Below, piece by piece: positions 10,946 through 21,100 of a stretch of DNA of 64,000 nucleotides. Numbering within the stretch: the stretch's first letter is position 1; each line of letters starts with the position of its first letter. This stretch comes from Hermatobates lingyangjiaoensis (lineage: Eukaryota; Arthropoda; Insecta; Hemiptera; Hermatobatidae), in NCBI GenBank assembly GCA_026182355.1, contig JAPFBL010000256.1:682001-746000 (forward strand), written 5' to 3'. The notes beneath the pieces are model-generated. The model did no database searches. It saw nothing but the letters and a program-made list of their open reading frames with translations, and was not told where the DNA came from. The position numbers and the translations under genes were made by a program.

Positions 10946-10999
10946 TAATTATTATTATTAATAATACTTTCATGTATGTTTTTTTTTTTTTTTTGGTCA

Positions 11000-11183
11000 C
11001 TGGTCAAAGGTTCACACTAGCCAAGTAAATTCTACTTTATAATACAAGGGACAAGTAAAAGCGCCAGTTTAGCTTGTATCCCGCCAAGTTAACAAATTTA
11101 GGAATGAAGTGGAAAAGGCCTAGATCCTGTCCACTAATTTGGCATGCACCTTCTGTGCATGGCTAGCTGACCCTTGACCTTGA
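11000..11183. other. Unassigned spacer between the two LINE leader copies
   Basis: This stretch follows a T-run at 10981-10995. It is of mixed composition (CCAAGTAAATTCTAC, GGAAAAGGCCTAGATCC, GACCCTTGACCTTGACC). It has no match to the region just upstream of the first leader copy and no coding frame I recognise. Confidence 0.4.
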
Positions 11184-12015
11184 CCATTTCCTTTCTAATA
11201 CACATTCCCTTGGAACCGCCGACGGTGAGTGTACCTGGCCGTCCGCTACCTGGTGTCCCTGCCCTTCCTGCCACCTGCCTGAGTTAACCTTTGAGGTACC
11301 ACAGGCAATCAGCTAATGCCCATCTACATATTACTGACATTAATAACGTATTAATTATTTGTTTTTCCAAAATTGTTTTCTTTTCAAATTTATATTTAGG
11401 GACTGATTCACCCTTTGGATTGACCGGGTTCGTAACCCATTTCAATTAATTATAGTTTTCCTTCAGGTGTCACACACCCCACATTTTAAATTTGGGACAG
11501 AGTCATTGTTTACTAATTTTTTAATACAATTTTTAAAGTTAATTAACTATTAGAAAAGTTTTGTAAGAATTATATTATTATTATCATTGTCACTGGTATA
11601 TTTTTTGAAATTGAAAAATTATATTATTTTTTTATTAGGTTTTCTATCTTAGTTCTTTTTATAAAATTCATTCGTTCCAAGTTTGTTTTTTAAAATTTTT
11701 TTCAGGTTAGATTTAAAAAAATAAAAATTATTATTATTTTATTTAATATAATAAATGTATTTCAACCTTGTTAAATTGGCTCGTAGAAGTTTTAATAACG
11801 AAAAGTTTGGAAGAAGTTTGATTTTTTTCCTAGAAAATTGTTTAAAAACACTATTTAAAAGTTGAAATTTGAATTCTTGTAAAATATTAATATTTTTTAA
11901 TTATTATATTTATACATGTATTTTTCCTTACCATAAAAGGAAAAAAATTAGTTTTTAACGTTAAACTTTCAAGTAAAATGTTTTAATAGTTTTTATAATA
12001 TTAATATTATATTTA
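11184..12015 (+). mobile_element. Second copy of the LINE 5' leader, riddled with small deletions, truncated
   Basis: It aligns with about 4158-5190 in the same order and orientation: CATTCCCTTGG, ACCGCCGACGG, CTACCTGGTGTCCCTGCCC, TTTGTTTTTCC, TCAATTAATTATAG, TATCATTGTCACTGGTATAT and the AAAGG/TTAGTTTTTA block. It is about 830 bases against about 1030 because many 1-5 base deletions are scattered through it, with relatively few substitutions in the first part. It stops before any ORF1 sequence, so it is a truncated head-to-tail neighbour of the LINE. Confidence 0.75.
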
Positions 12016-12093
12016 ATTAGCAGCAATAACATTCAACTGAAGAAAAAACATGAACATAAGAAACCGAAGAGAACAATATACAAAACCTACAAC

Positions 12094-12462
12094 TTGAAGA
12101 TGTTTCTACGAGAAGAAGTTGGATTCCAGTGTCAACATCTCTTAATAATCAAGAGGGACTGTGCAACCTCTACCCCTGTTGGCATGAAGATGAAGGCGGC
12201 TTTTCGGAGTAAACAACCGAGAGTATCATTTAAATATCCAGCAATATCCGTAACAGAAAATAGTAAACAACAACAACAACACCCAACCACCACAAAAATC
12301 AAAAATAGAAAGGGAACAGGAGTTCACTGTAAAGTGAGGCTAATGTTTTCTGCCAAATATCATTTAACACAGAGGGACTGTGCAACCTCTATACCTATTG
12401 GCAGAACGCAAAGGCTTTTTGCTGAGCAGCGGGCAACTGGGACCTTACGCTTGGACCTGTAA
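12094..12462 (+). other. Open frame overlapping FB-9 with an internal repeated peptide
   Basis: An uninterrupted frame contains two related stretches, KRDCATSTPVGMKMK (near 12150) and QRDCATSIPIGRTQR (near 12370). The second lies inside the FB-9 copy (12349-12527). The DNA around 12150-12225 is thus a diverged relative of FB-9, and the frame probably reflects repeat structure rather than a gene. Between them is a CAACAACAACAACACC tract. No known domain was recognised. Confidence 0.3.
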
Positions 12463-12527
12463 CTCTACTCCCATTGGTCAACATCGCATCGAATCATATT
12501 CCTTTCCCCGGACAACCCATAGAAAAA
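12349..12527 (+). repeat. FB-9 unit, single orientation
   Basis: This is a complete single copy of the 3893-4128 sequence: TTTCTGCCAAATATCATTTA, GAGGGACTGTGCAACCTCTA, GCAACTGGGACCTTACGC, then the end TTTCCCCGGACAACCCATAG. In the first palindrome this unit is present once forward and once inverted. A diverged relative of its first part lies just upstream at about 12150-12225. Confidence 0.75.
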
Positions 12528-12539
12528 ATATAACTTTAA

Positions 12540-12912
12540 TTATATATATATATAGGTGTGTTCTCTAATCGGGGTTCGGTCAATTTTCCAGGATAAGAAA
12601 TCAAACTCTCGTTGCCAACGTTTCGGTTTTATTTAAAACCTTTTTCATAGACAGAAGTAAGCATTTTTTAACTAAGAAAATTAAATTTACATTATTTTTA
12701 TTATTATATTATTTTATTTATTATTTTATTTATTAAATAATGTAAATTTCATTTCCTTAGGTAAAAAATTCTTACTTCTGCCTATGAAAAAGGTTTTAAA
12801 TAAAACCGAAACGTTGGCAACGAGAGTTTGATTTTTTATCCTAGAAAATTGACCGAACCCCGATTAGAAAACACATCTATTCTATCAAACAGTCGATATA
12901 TTATTGAATCTG

Positions 12913-12950
<38 letters not shown>
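12540..12950. repeat. Foldback element, family FB-3, with (TA)n at both ends
   Basis: Arms run about 12554-12700 and 12735-12878, meeting in an AT-rich centre. Outer sequence is CTAATCGGGGTTCGGTC, then CAAACTCTCGTTGCCAACG, then TTTCGGTTTTATTTAAAACC. In the right arm, read +, CTATGAAAAA is followed by the perfect helix GGTTTT (12792-12797) / AAAACC (12802-12807), GAAACG and TTGGC. (TA)n flanks it at 12541-12553 and 12913-12948. The right side continues with TCTATCAAACAGTCGATATA, also seen at the other FB-3 copies. Confidence 0.8.
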
Positions 12951-12953
<3 letters not shown>

Positions 12954-13073
12954 TTTCACATAAACATGTGAAATAACAATCAATGATCAAACCACAATAA
13001 GAAAATGGGAAAACAAGACTAAGATCTTTCAACCGTAACAAGCGGTCTTCGTCAGAGTCATTGTGGTTTGATC

Positions 13074-13108
<35 letters not shown>

Positions 13109-13110
13109 TA
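12950..13110 (-). repeat. FB-1 deletion derivative between two (TA)n tracts
   Basis: One full FB-1 arm (12950-13059, with TTCACATAAACATGTG, CCACAATAAGAAA and CGGTCTTCGTCAGAGTC) is followed by only the outer end of the other arm (ATTGTGGTTTGATCATT, 13060-13076) and (TA)n at 13075-13104. Most of one arm has been lost, leaving a short hairpin end. Confidence 0.7.
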
Positions 13111-13113
13111 TAC

Positions 13114-13970
13114 ATAAAAGTTAAATGTTAAAATATTTAGTAAGAAAAAAATACGGGAGTAAAAGAGTGAAAGAATGCAAAGTGAATGTGTAAAAGAGAG
13201 TTGTGATGGGTTGAGTGAGGGAGTTCTTTCAGTCAGACCATCTTTTCTTCAAGATGAAGAATGAGGACTTCCAAAGTTTCTCCTTTCTACTTTTGATATA
13301 GTTCTAATCCTGTGAGAGCAAGCACGTAGTTATTTTCTCATTTTTTATTACTTTATTGCTTTTTCTTTTTTCAACATTTTTTTTTTATAAAAATTTGAGC
13401 TAGCAAATTGAAGAAACATTTGTGATAATAATTTTTGTTGTATAACATCATATGTATTGTTAGTACTTATTTTGAAAACTAAGAGCGTTGTTTTTGATGA
13501 ACCTCAATAACTTTGGTAGTACATCTAAGTTTCAATGTTGTGATTTCCAGGTTATAATCTAAAAGAATCTTGTATTCCTTTTTAATTCTCAAGTTGAGCA
13601 GTGAATGGCTATACGTAGCAATGAGCTAGAAAGTTTCCATATAAATATGTTTGCGTGGGACATTTCGCGTTGTTTGTATTTATCGATGTAAATATTTTAA
13701 GGTTAACAAAATTTTCAGAAAATGCAAAATTAATTGCTATAATTTCTGTCCACCGGTCATAACCAAGGACGGATTGCTAGAACAAAGTAGAACAGAATAC
13801 TTCATGTTTATATATTAATTATTTACGAACTTGATGTTTAAAGAGAGCTTTTATCATACACATCTAAATTATCTGTTTAGTGTTAAAAAAACATTTCCTG
13901 TAAAGTAGTTTCGATCGAAATATATCTAGCTCATCCTCTATTATTATTTGATTTATTTGTATTTATAATT
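13114..13970. other. AT-rich DNA, nothing recognised
   Basis: A purine-rich stretch at 13140-13230 (GAAAGAATGCAAAGTG, GAGTGAGGGAG) is followed by AT-rich sequence with no supported frame or repeat. Confidence 0.5.
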
Positions 13971-13973
13971 TAA

Positions 13974-14163
13974 TGATCAAACCACAATAAGAAATGGAAA
14001 AACAAGACTAAGATCTTTCAACCGTAACAAGCGGTCTTCGTCAGAGTCAAAAACCCAACTGAAAAACACATCTATCTGTTGGGTTTTTGACTCTGACGAA
14101 GACCGCTTGTTACGGTTGAAAGATCTTAGTCTTGTTTTCCCATTTTATAATGTGGTTTGATCA
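13974..14163. repeat. Foldback element, family FB-1
   Basis: Arms 13974-14059 and 14078-14163 are nearly perfect with an 18-base loop. The core on the + strand is CTGACGA (14093-14099), one A, GACCG (14101-14105) pairing with CGGTT (14113-14117), then GAAA (14118-14121). The outer right end continues as TTGATTG...GTGTTTATGTGAAATC, as in other FB-1 copies. (TA)n is not directly adjacent on the left; the borders are AT-rich. Confidence 0.8.
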
Positions 14164-14221
14164 TTGATTGTTTTTTGACGTGTTTATGTGAAATCTTTTT
14201 ATTTATGTATTTATAATTTAT

Positions 14222-14990
14222 GTATGTTATATAATTCATTTATTTATATAATAATGATCTGATATGATTATCGTATATTGTGTTTGATATAAACAGATCA
14301 ATATTTGAAAAGTGTAGTTTAAAAAGCTGTAGCATATAAAAAAACAAAGAAAAAGGTGCAGTACCTCGTAGAAATGTTATTAAATGCCAAACATTAATTA
14401 TTATGGATTGACATGATATTGAAGTCGATCATGATATTTAATTTATTTGAAATTTCTGCTTTTTTAGCTAAAACACACCTTCGTTTTTAGTATTTAGTAT
14501 CTAATCAACTTCTTTACTACATTTTAATATGAATAAATTTGAAAATAGAGTGAATTATTGAGAGAATTCTGCTTTGAGGAATATTTTAGAGAAATTCAAA
14601 TTTTCTAGAAATAATATAAGAATAATTTTTGAGAAACTATTGTGGAAATATAAAATCAAACTGTGCTGTGCACCTCTATCAATTTGACCGTCACAAAATA
14701 ACCCAGTTCAATGGCGCTACCTTTGGACATAACTGCGCCGTTTTATTTGCCCCGTATTACCTTTGATTCAACCTTTGTATTCCTTTCAGCAAAAAAAAAA
14801 TAATCAATGTTCAAAATAAATACTATTATATAAAATTCTATAGTCTTTTAAAGAATGATATTTTTGTTATTTTATTGTGTACATAATTAAAAAATATGTG
14901 TATAAATTATAATGTGAATAGTTAAAATTGTTATGAAAATGAATAAATTTAATGAAATAAATGTATAGTTTATGTGATTTTGTACGCATA
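14222..14990. other. AT-rich DNA, one GC-richer patch, unassigned
   Basis: Mostly featureless. At about 14660-14780 composition is less AT-rich (GTGCTGTGCACCTC, AATGGCGCTACC, AACTGCGCCG), which may be an old repeat fragment. I could not name it. Confidence 0.4.
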
Positions 14991-14993
14991 CAC

Positions 14994-14994
<1 letters not shown>

Positions 14995-15075
<81 letters not shown>
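14995..15075. repeat. Compound microsatellite (CA)n(TA)n
   Basis: A CA run changes directly into a TA run. Open frames through it encode only repeated YI, VC or TH dipeptides and are not genes. Confidence 0.9.
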
Positions 15076-15080
<5 letters not shown>

Positions 15081-15082
<2 letters not shown>

Positions 15083-16140
15083 ATATTATTTAAACAACAC
15101 AAAACATAGGGCACTATGATAAGAATATATTATTACATATGTTCTTACCAAATTATACACATATTGAAAATGGAGGTGTAAAACAATTTTGATATTTGGT
15201 TACCTTTTGATATAAACATTTCTAAAGATCTTTAAGAAAGGTTTACAATAATCTGATAATAAAATCCAACCACTACATGTATAGAAAAAGTGAATGCTTT
15301 AACATGAATGCCTGTAATTATGTCTCTCAATGTAAACTTTCATTGAATTGACAGAATTTATTTAAGAGCAGAAGTGTTCAGGATATATTCATAATATATA
15401 GATAAATTATGTATTTATATGTATATTATGAACTGGACAAAGTTACGTAATAAAAGTTACGTGAAAAACGAAACTGAATTATTATGTATTCATTTATACC
15501 TGAAATGATAAAACAAAATGAAGAAATATTACTCATCATAAGAATGCAGTTTTAGGAGTTGAATAATTTTCCAAGGAATCCGACAGTTAATGGTTTTAAG
15601 GTGGGCTTGATTTGTATAAGTTGTGGTGTGCATGCACGGGCCTCATCTGGCATCGATGGGGCTGGCTCGAGAAGACGGGGGCTCGTTACGGTCTCTGAGT
15701 TGACATGTCTTGTTGGCATTAAATCTTCTTTCACTTTGATAAATGGGATCAAATGTGGCATTAGACATCACGGAACCCCTAGCACCACAGGGTGTTATAG
15801 ATAGTCATATGAAGAATATGAGATGGAAACACCATGACGCCGAATATAGCACTTGCTGAGGTCAAGATACCCAGAAAAGTACAAAAAAAAATACAAAAGC
15901 ATTTACAAGAACAAATGTAAAACTGTAAATCAAGGTGATAGCAACTATAATCCTCATAGTAGCTGATATTAAGGACTATCTTCTCAGAGGTCACTTTTTT
16001 TTTAACCGATCCCCTAGCGAGTGATAACGTCAGCCGTTTACTGGCTTTCTGTTTGATCGGTGATTCTACTGATTCCCATGTTGTAGATTCACAATTAATT
16101 TCTGAGAAGGTCATATTCACTCTTGTGCATGTGTGCTGTG
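15081..16140. other. AT-rich DNA with an unassigned GC-richer island at 15550-15800
   Basis: The island has an open minus-strand frame (15552-15761) containing KPTLKPLTVGFLGKLFNS and an open plus-strand frame over the same bases. I do not recognise either product. Composition contrasts with the flanks, as for other transposon fragments in this window, so a degenerate LINE or similar piece is possible. The rest shows nothing supportable. Confidence 0.3.
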
Positions 16141-16144
16141 TTTG

Positions 16145-16372
16145 GGGGCCACGGTAGCCCAGTGGTTAATGTACTCACCTTGAACTGGTATATCCGGGGT
16201 TCGATACCCACCTGGCCCTCGGATTATTTACGTAGGAGCTGAATCTGAGCACTTCGTCTCTTGGAAAGGACGTTATGAAATTGGTCCAAACCCATACTGT
16301 GTCAGGTACTCGTTAAAGGTGCCTACTATAAATACACTTCTGTTGGGCAAAATTTAGGACTCCGAATATAGC
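16145..16372 (+). mobile_element. tRNA-derived SINE, copy 1
   Basis: The head has an A-box-like GTAGCCCAGTGGTTAATG and a B-box-like GGGGTTCGATACCC, spaced as in a tRNA gene. This is followed by a tRNA-unrelated body with TCTGAGCAC, GGACGTTATGA, GTCAGGTACTCGTTAAAG and TGTTGGGCAAAATTTAGGAC. Pieces of the same body recur, mostly inverted, at 17875, 22168, 33603 and 34509. The head and B-box with a common body define a SINE. It is not a functional tRNA gene because the 3' half does not fold back to an acceptor stem. Confidence 0.75.
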
Positions 16373-16781
16373 ATAAACAGGTAATGTGGAACTCCCATTA
16401 CTAAATTAGGTCCCAAATAATATTTTTCGTCCCTGAAACAGTACTAAATTGTGAAATCCTTAGTGTGGGCGTTAGAAAGCAAACAAACAATGTTTGCTGT
16501 TTAAGACTATCTTCTGTGAAATTTATTAATATTTACCTCCGACAAAATATATTCTAGTATTATTTGATCTGTTTTGGTTGTGTTGAACCTGTTCTCGAAC
16601 ATCTACTGTCAAGATACCAGTAACTTGTATCAAACTCGCATCTATCTTTTACACAGGACTGGCTATCAACTGTCATGTAGACATCGCTCACGTAATTCTT
16701 CATTAAATGTTAAAAAATGTTTCACTATTCTTCATAATAATAATAAAATACAGATTTTCTTTGAAATAAGAAGAAGACAAT

Positions 16782-17601
16782 GTCGCTAACAGTGGCGATT
16801 TCTCAGGGAATGCAACACATGCATTGCATGCATAAAATTCATCTTTAAAGAAACCAAAATGTTCGAGACTAGAAATATTTAAAGGAGCCCCCTTTTTTTT
16901 ATTCCACTACACGCTAAGGAACCATTTTCTATGATTGCGCTAAGCTTCCCAATGCAGGGGTTTACTCTTATCATTTCTGGTTAATGAAAATGGTCTTAAT
17001 TGCCAAGAGAAACAAGAACGAAGTTTGCATACACTGCAACTCAGGCTTGCTGAGCTCCTCAAATACATACTGGAAAGTGATTTGCACACAGGTCTTCCGG
17101 AAATTTATAAACTCATGAATTTGGTTATGACTATTCCCATAACAACAGCAAGTGTTGAGAGATCGATTTCTGCCCTCAAAAGAATTAAAAGTTATTTACG
17201 AAGCTCCCAAAGTGAAGAGCGATTGTCTAATTTATCCCTCATTTCAATTGAAAGACATTTACTTAAAGATCTCATGGCAGATAGAGAGAAGTTTTATGGT
17301 TTTGTTATCGAAGAATTTTGCAAGAAGTTTTTATTCAAATTATGTATTGTGTATCTCTTTCTTTAATAAAAACATTTTTTGCCTATTTTTATTGTATTGG
17401 TTAATAAAAGTTAATGTTAAAAGTATTTCCAAATAAAACCTGATTCAAATCCCCATAAAATGTTTTTAATACATCATTATCCTTTTGTGCAACATGAAAA
17501 GACTGAACATGAGAATTAGACGGATATTTCTCTGTATTTCTTTTATTCTTTGAAAATTGCATGCCTAAAGAAAAAGGTCAGGAGTCGCCACTGGTCGCTA
17601 A
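16782..17601 (+). mobile_element. hAT-superfamily transposon, internally deleted, with perfect 8-bp target duplication
   Basis: The element 16790-17593 begins CAGTGGCGATTTCTC and ends in the complement (GAGTCGCCACTG). It is bounded by GTCGCTAA on both sides (16782-16789 and 17594-17601). An 8-bp duplication and CA...TG ends are hAT hallmarks. Inside, 17025-17366 encodes the C-terminal part of a hAT transposase. At about 800 bases the element is far shorter than an autonomous one, so most of the transposase has been lost. The intact ends and duplication show it inserted as a unit. Confidence 0.85.
17025..17366 (+). pseudogene. hAT transposase C-terminal (dimerisation) fragment
   Basis: The frame reads LPEIYKLMNLVMTIPITTAS, then VERSISALKRIKSYLRSSQS and ERLSNLSLISIERHL. 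The pattern with conserved P, T, S-ERSFS-like and LKxIKxxLR elements is the hAT C-terminal dimerisation region, in the form seen in ZMYM/TTF-type hAT proteins. The N-terminal zinc finger and the DDE catalytic core are absent. The upstream ATG at 17025 is just the first methionine in the surviving frame. It lies within the terminal repeats described for 16790-17593. Confidence 0.85.
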
Positions 17602-17739
17602 GTATACTTATATTCTGAGTATGGTGATGTGATTGTTGATAAAGTGAAAAGCATTATATAAGTGGTACCTCCCAACTAATATATGGTACTTGTGTCAGGC
17701 TTTTTGGGGAGCACAATTTATACATATATATATATAAAC

Positions 17740-17850
17740 TATACTGATACAAAGAACACACAGAAATGAAACAGAAAGTCACTATTATATCTCAATGTCC
17801 TCGTCATCAGGAAGATAGAAACGAAGTACCCTTGATTATACGTAGAAGAA
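17740..17850 (-). repeat. FB-8 half unit
   Basis: GAACACACAGAAATGAAACA, GAAAGTCACTATTATATC and GTCCTCGTCATCAGGAAG match the arms of the FB-8 palindrome at 47004-47135. The minus strand carries CTGATGACGAGGACATTGAG, with the GAAA of the core altered. (TA)n is just upstream (17725-17735). Confidence 0.65.
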
Positions 17851-17874
17851 TAATGAGAAATAAAGAAAAAGGAG

Positions 17875-18115
17875 GGGGCCGGAGTAGTTGATCCAAGGTT
17901 CGATACTCAATCTGACCCTCGATTTATCATGCAGGAGGAGAGTAAAATCTGAAGAAATCGTCCCTCAAAAAAATGACCCATGTTGGTCTTGAGCCTGCAC
18001 GCCGTCACACACTTGTTAAAGATCCAAACTCCAAAGACACTTCAATTAGGCAATATTTACAGCTCCCAATGTTGAATATTTATTGTGTGGTATAACAAAG
18101 GGCCTAGGTGTCCTC
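17875..18115 (+). mobile_element. tRNA-derived SINE, copy 2, decayed head
   Basis: The B-box region is AAGGTTCGATACTCA, followed by CTGACCCTCGATTTA and a body with CACTTGTTAAAGATCC and AATTAGGCAATATTTACAGC. It is in the same order as copy 1 but the A-box side is degraded and the body has small gaps. Confidence 0.6.
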
Positions 18116-18129
18116 CCCCACTGCAACCT

Positions 18130-21100
18130 AACCAAGCTAAAGAAAGAGGGAAAAAAATAAAGTGAAAGATAGTGTATTCGTGAGATGCTAAAAGAGTAAG
18201 AGAGAGTGAGGATAGAGTAAGAGTGTTAGTGTGAGAGAGAGAGTTTTTATTTATTTTTTAGTGTGGATAGTACACAGAGAAAAGAAGTAACTGCAAATTT
18301 AAAAAAAAAACAATCCTCATAAACAGGTTTTATCAACTGAATAACTTGTTTTGTGACGTAGTGCTCTCGTTGAATTAAACTTATACTTATAAAATAAAGT
18401 GCTTTACTGACCTTGCATATATCGGCACTATAGAAATAACCAAATTACATTCAATTTAAATTGTAGTGGTCTCGGTTTCTACTAGGTCAATAGCAGTAGC
18501 CTCTTGACTGTACTATTGTGTTTGAATCCCACTAATCAACGAATTTCTTTTTCAAATCTTTAAATACTTATCAAAAACTTTTAAGTGGATTACTTTCTAG
18601 ATTATCTAAATATCTTTATAGATATCTTTATATCTTTCTACTTTATTTCTAAATATTTAATAGTTATAACTAATAAATACAAAATGAGGGTTACATTCAA
18701 CTTCGCTATAAGTAAACATATTATCACACTCGATTACAGCGGACTGTTTTTTTTTTTCTTTAAACGTAGCAATATATACAACATTTATTTACATGAATGT
18801 ATCATATTTGTATACAAGCAACTTTTATTTACTTTAAGCTATAACGATTTCATTAATTATAAGAACCCTGAAATCATTGGTCAATCTGAAATGTTAATAA
18901 AATTATTATACTAATGGCCTGAATGATATCAGACTTGTATGCTCCGCGCACATACTTCTCATACTGTTCATCCTATAGTTTTTGCTCAATTCAACAGTAT
19001 TAACACTAAATGTTAATTACTTGACTTTTTTAAGTTCATATTTCAACGACAAATTGATAGATCGTCTTTAATTTACGATGATATCAACAGGATCTATCGG
19101 ATATCTGCGTTCAGACAATTTCAGTTGTATAGTCTATTTATATGGCTATAACAACATAAGATCTACGTATGGTATATCTTTTAACGACGTAAGATTAAAA
19201 TAACATGAAAACTAGTTTAGCAAAGATACAATACATGCTTCCAAAAAATATAAACTTCGTTTTGTAGAAAATTACGTTACGTTTTATATAAAATTAACAG
19301 TAAGGCTATAATATCGTTTATAATAAAAATTATAACATGGAAATAGCCTATTATAATTGAAAGTAATAAATGAAAGACTGGAAGTTAAGGAGGTATACGT
19401 GTCAGTACTAAGAAGACAGAAACAAGGAGTGTTTAATGAAAGTGATCCTTACGAGGAGTTTGAAGAAAGAAGTATTCAGTAAATTGGCTTAAAATTAAAA
19501 TGGTCTTTAAAAATTTACATAAGATTGTAGTTTTTTTCAGATAATGTGTCTGATGCTAATGACATAGACGAATCTAAATGACTTAATTAGATCTTTGTAT
19601 TAATGATCATATTATAAATTTTCTTAAATGTTTTACATTGCTCAGTAAATAGGAGCTATAAGTTACTGCATCCTGTATCTTTTTCAGCAAATTTTAAACA
19701 AAATCATAGATACTTGAATGATCTATTCTGAAAAAGCATCATCTACCCTCCCACTCCTTCTCCTGGTAACCCTCATTACAACCTCTTCCTCTGTCTGCCT
19801 TCATACTATAAAAAAACATCTCATTCACTATACTACAATAATTTTGTTCTATAATTAATTTCTAGAAATAAATGACTTTTATTTTTTATAAACCTGAAAA
19901 ACAATACTGCTGTTTAACAGTATGGGCAATTGCATTGCTGTTAGTTACTCTTCTTGAATAAGAATGCTCTGATGCAATGATGTAAAAGTTCATAGTTAGA
20001 CAAGCTATGAACCATACAGTAAATGTGGAGTTGATTAAACTTTCAAAATATATAGAAAGTTCCATCAACAAGGATGAGTTAAATGTTAAAATATCATTAG
20101 AAATCAATGAAAAACTATCACTCTTATGTCAAATGATACTGTAATTATTAATTTTCTTGATGTTAAATCACTTTTTTGCTTATTTAAAGATATATTTGAA
20201 ATAAGACAATATATTTTTTATGGGAGTTTATGCAAAAAACTATTTTTATTACCAATAGTATCTCCAATATTAAATTTTTTCGTAAGTTTACTTATAAATG
20301 AGCATACAAAAGACTGTTTAAACTAACTGAACTAAAAAATTGAACTAAATTTCATTATTAACTTTTATTATTATAATCTATATTTAATGCTTAAAATATG
20401 GAGTAGCCTATACTCAACTTTGCTATAAGTGAAAATGATATCAATTTGATATCATGGACAAGTATCAATCATGATACTTGATACTCAAATAAGTTTTAGT
20501 ATTATTTTATTGTAGGTCTACCGTAAGTTTAGAATGAATCATTGAATAATTTTACCTGTTACTGTTGTGTTGGTATCAAGCTTATCAGTCATGAATTATG
20601 AAACCCTAGTAATCAGATCAAAGATTTGATTATCTATCTTCACAAAGCTATATTCAACAGGTAGCCGAGAGTTATTTATTTATAACTTAGGGATTTTTCT
20701 ATGTTAGAAAAATTGTTGGAGCTGATATTGTTTCTTTCCCTCTCTGAAAAGTATTTTCTTCCTTATAAAGATCTTTATTTAATAAAACCTTACCATGTTA
20801 CTGCAAAGAGAACTTAATAATAGTACTTTTTTCTACTAAGGCAATGTTCAATACAAAAATTTAAATTTATTGATTCAAAAGGAGAAGTGCCATAAAATTA
20901 ATAGCAATTTTGTCAGAATTTGTATTCTAGAATGATATAAGTTTTATTTTTCAAAAACCTGAAAAAGAATACTGTTCTTTGAATTTTATCAATAAAACAT
21001 TTTTATGTGGTCAATTCATGCATAATGCCTAATACTGATAAAGTCCCACATAGCGACTAACTGCAAAAGTGAGTAAAGAAGGAGCAGAACAGAAAAATAT

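Larger units (their letters stand above)
4158..10975 (+). mobile_element. Jockey-clade LINE (non-LTR retrotransposon), degenerate
   Basis: This is the longest structured element in the window. A non-coding leader of about 1.47 kb (4158-5625) is followed by a gag-like ORF1 (5626-6920) and an ORF2 with apurinic-type endonuclease and reverse transcriptase (6963-9647). A 3'UTR with tandem units follows (9957-10945). It is far less AT-rich than its surroundings within the coding part. Domain order, zinc-knuckle gag and the FADD-type RT are typical of Jockey elements, best known from arthropods. Both ORFs carry frameshifts, so this copy cannot make its proteins. I could not fix the exact 3' end: there is no clear A-tail, and a T-run follows at 10981-10995. 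The 5' end is set by where similarity to the second leader copy (11184 onward) begins. Confidence 0.85.

Noticed and set aside
4158..10975. Intact LINE able to express both ORFs
   Set aside because: One frameshift in ORF1 and at least five in ORF2 are visible, so the copy is degenerate unless the assembly has many indel errors here.
10981..10995. Poly(A) tail of the LINE
   Set aside because: It is a T-run on the LINE's own sense strand, so it cannot be its tail; it may mark a minus-strand insertion.
14887..15114. Open frames rich in YIYIYI, VCVCVC or THTHTH
   Set aside because: They are translations of (TA)n and (CA)n microsatellites, also at 1292, 29436, 29741 and 63150-63422; no independent coding evidence.
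18585..18914. 109-codon plus-strand ORF
   Set aside because: T/A-driven composition (F, I, Y, N rich), no domain or signal pattern, and no neighbouring gene context.
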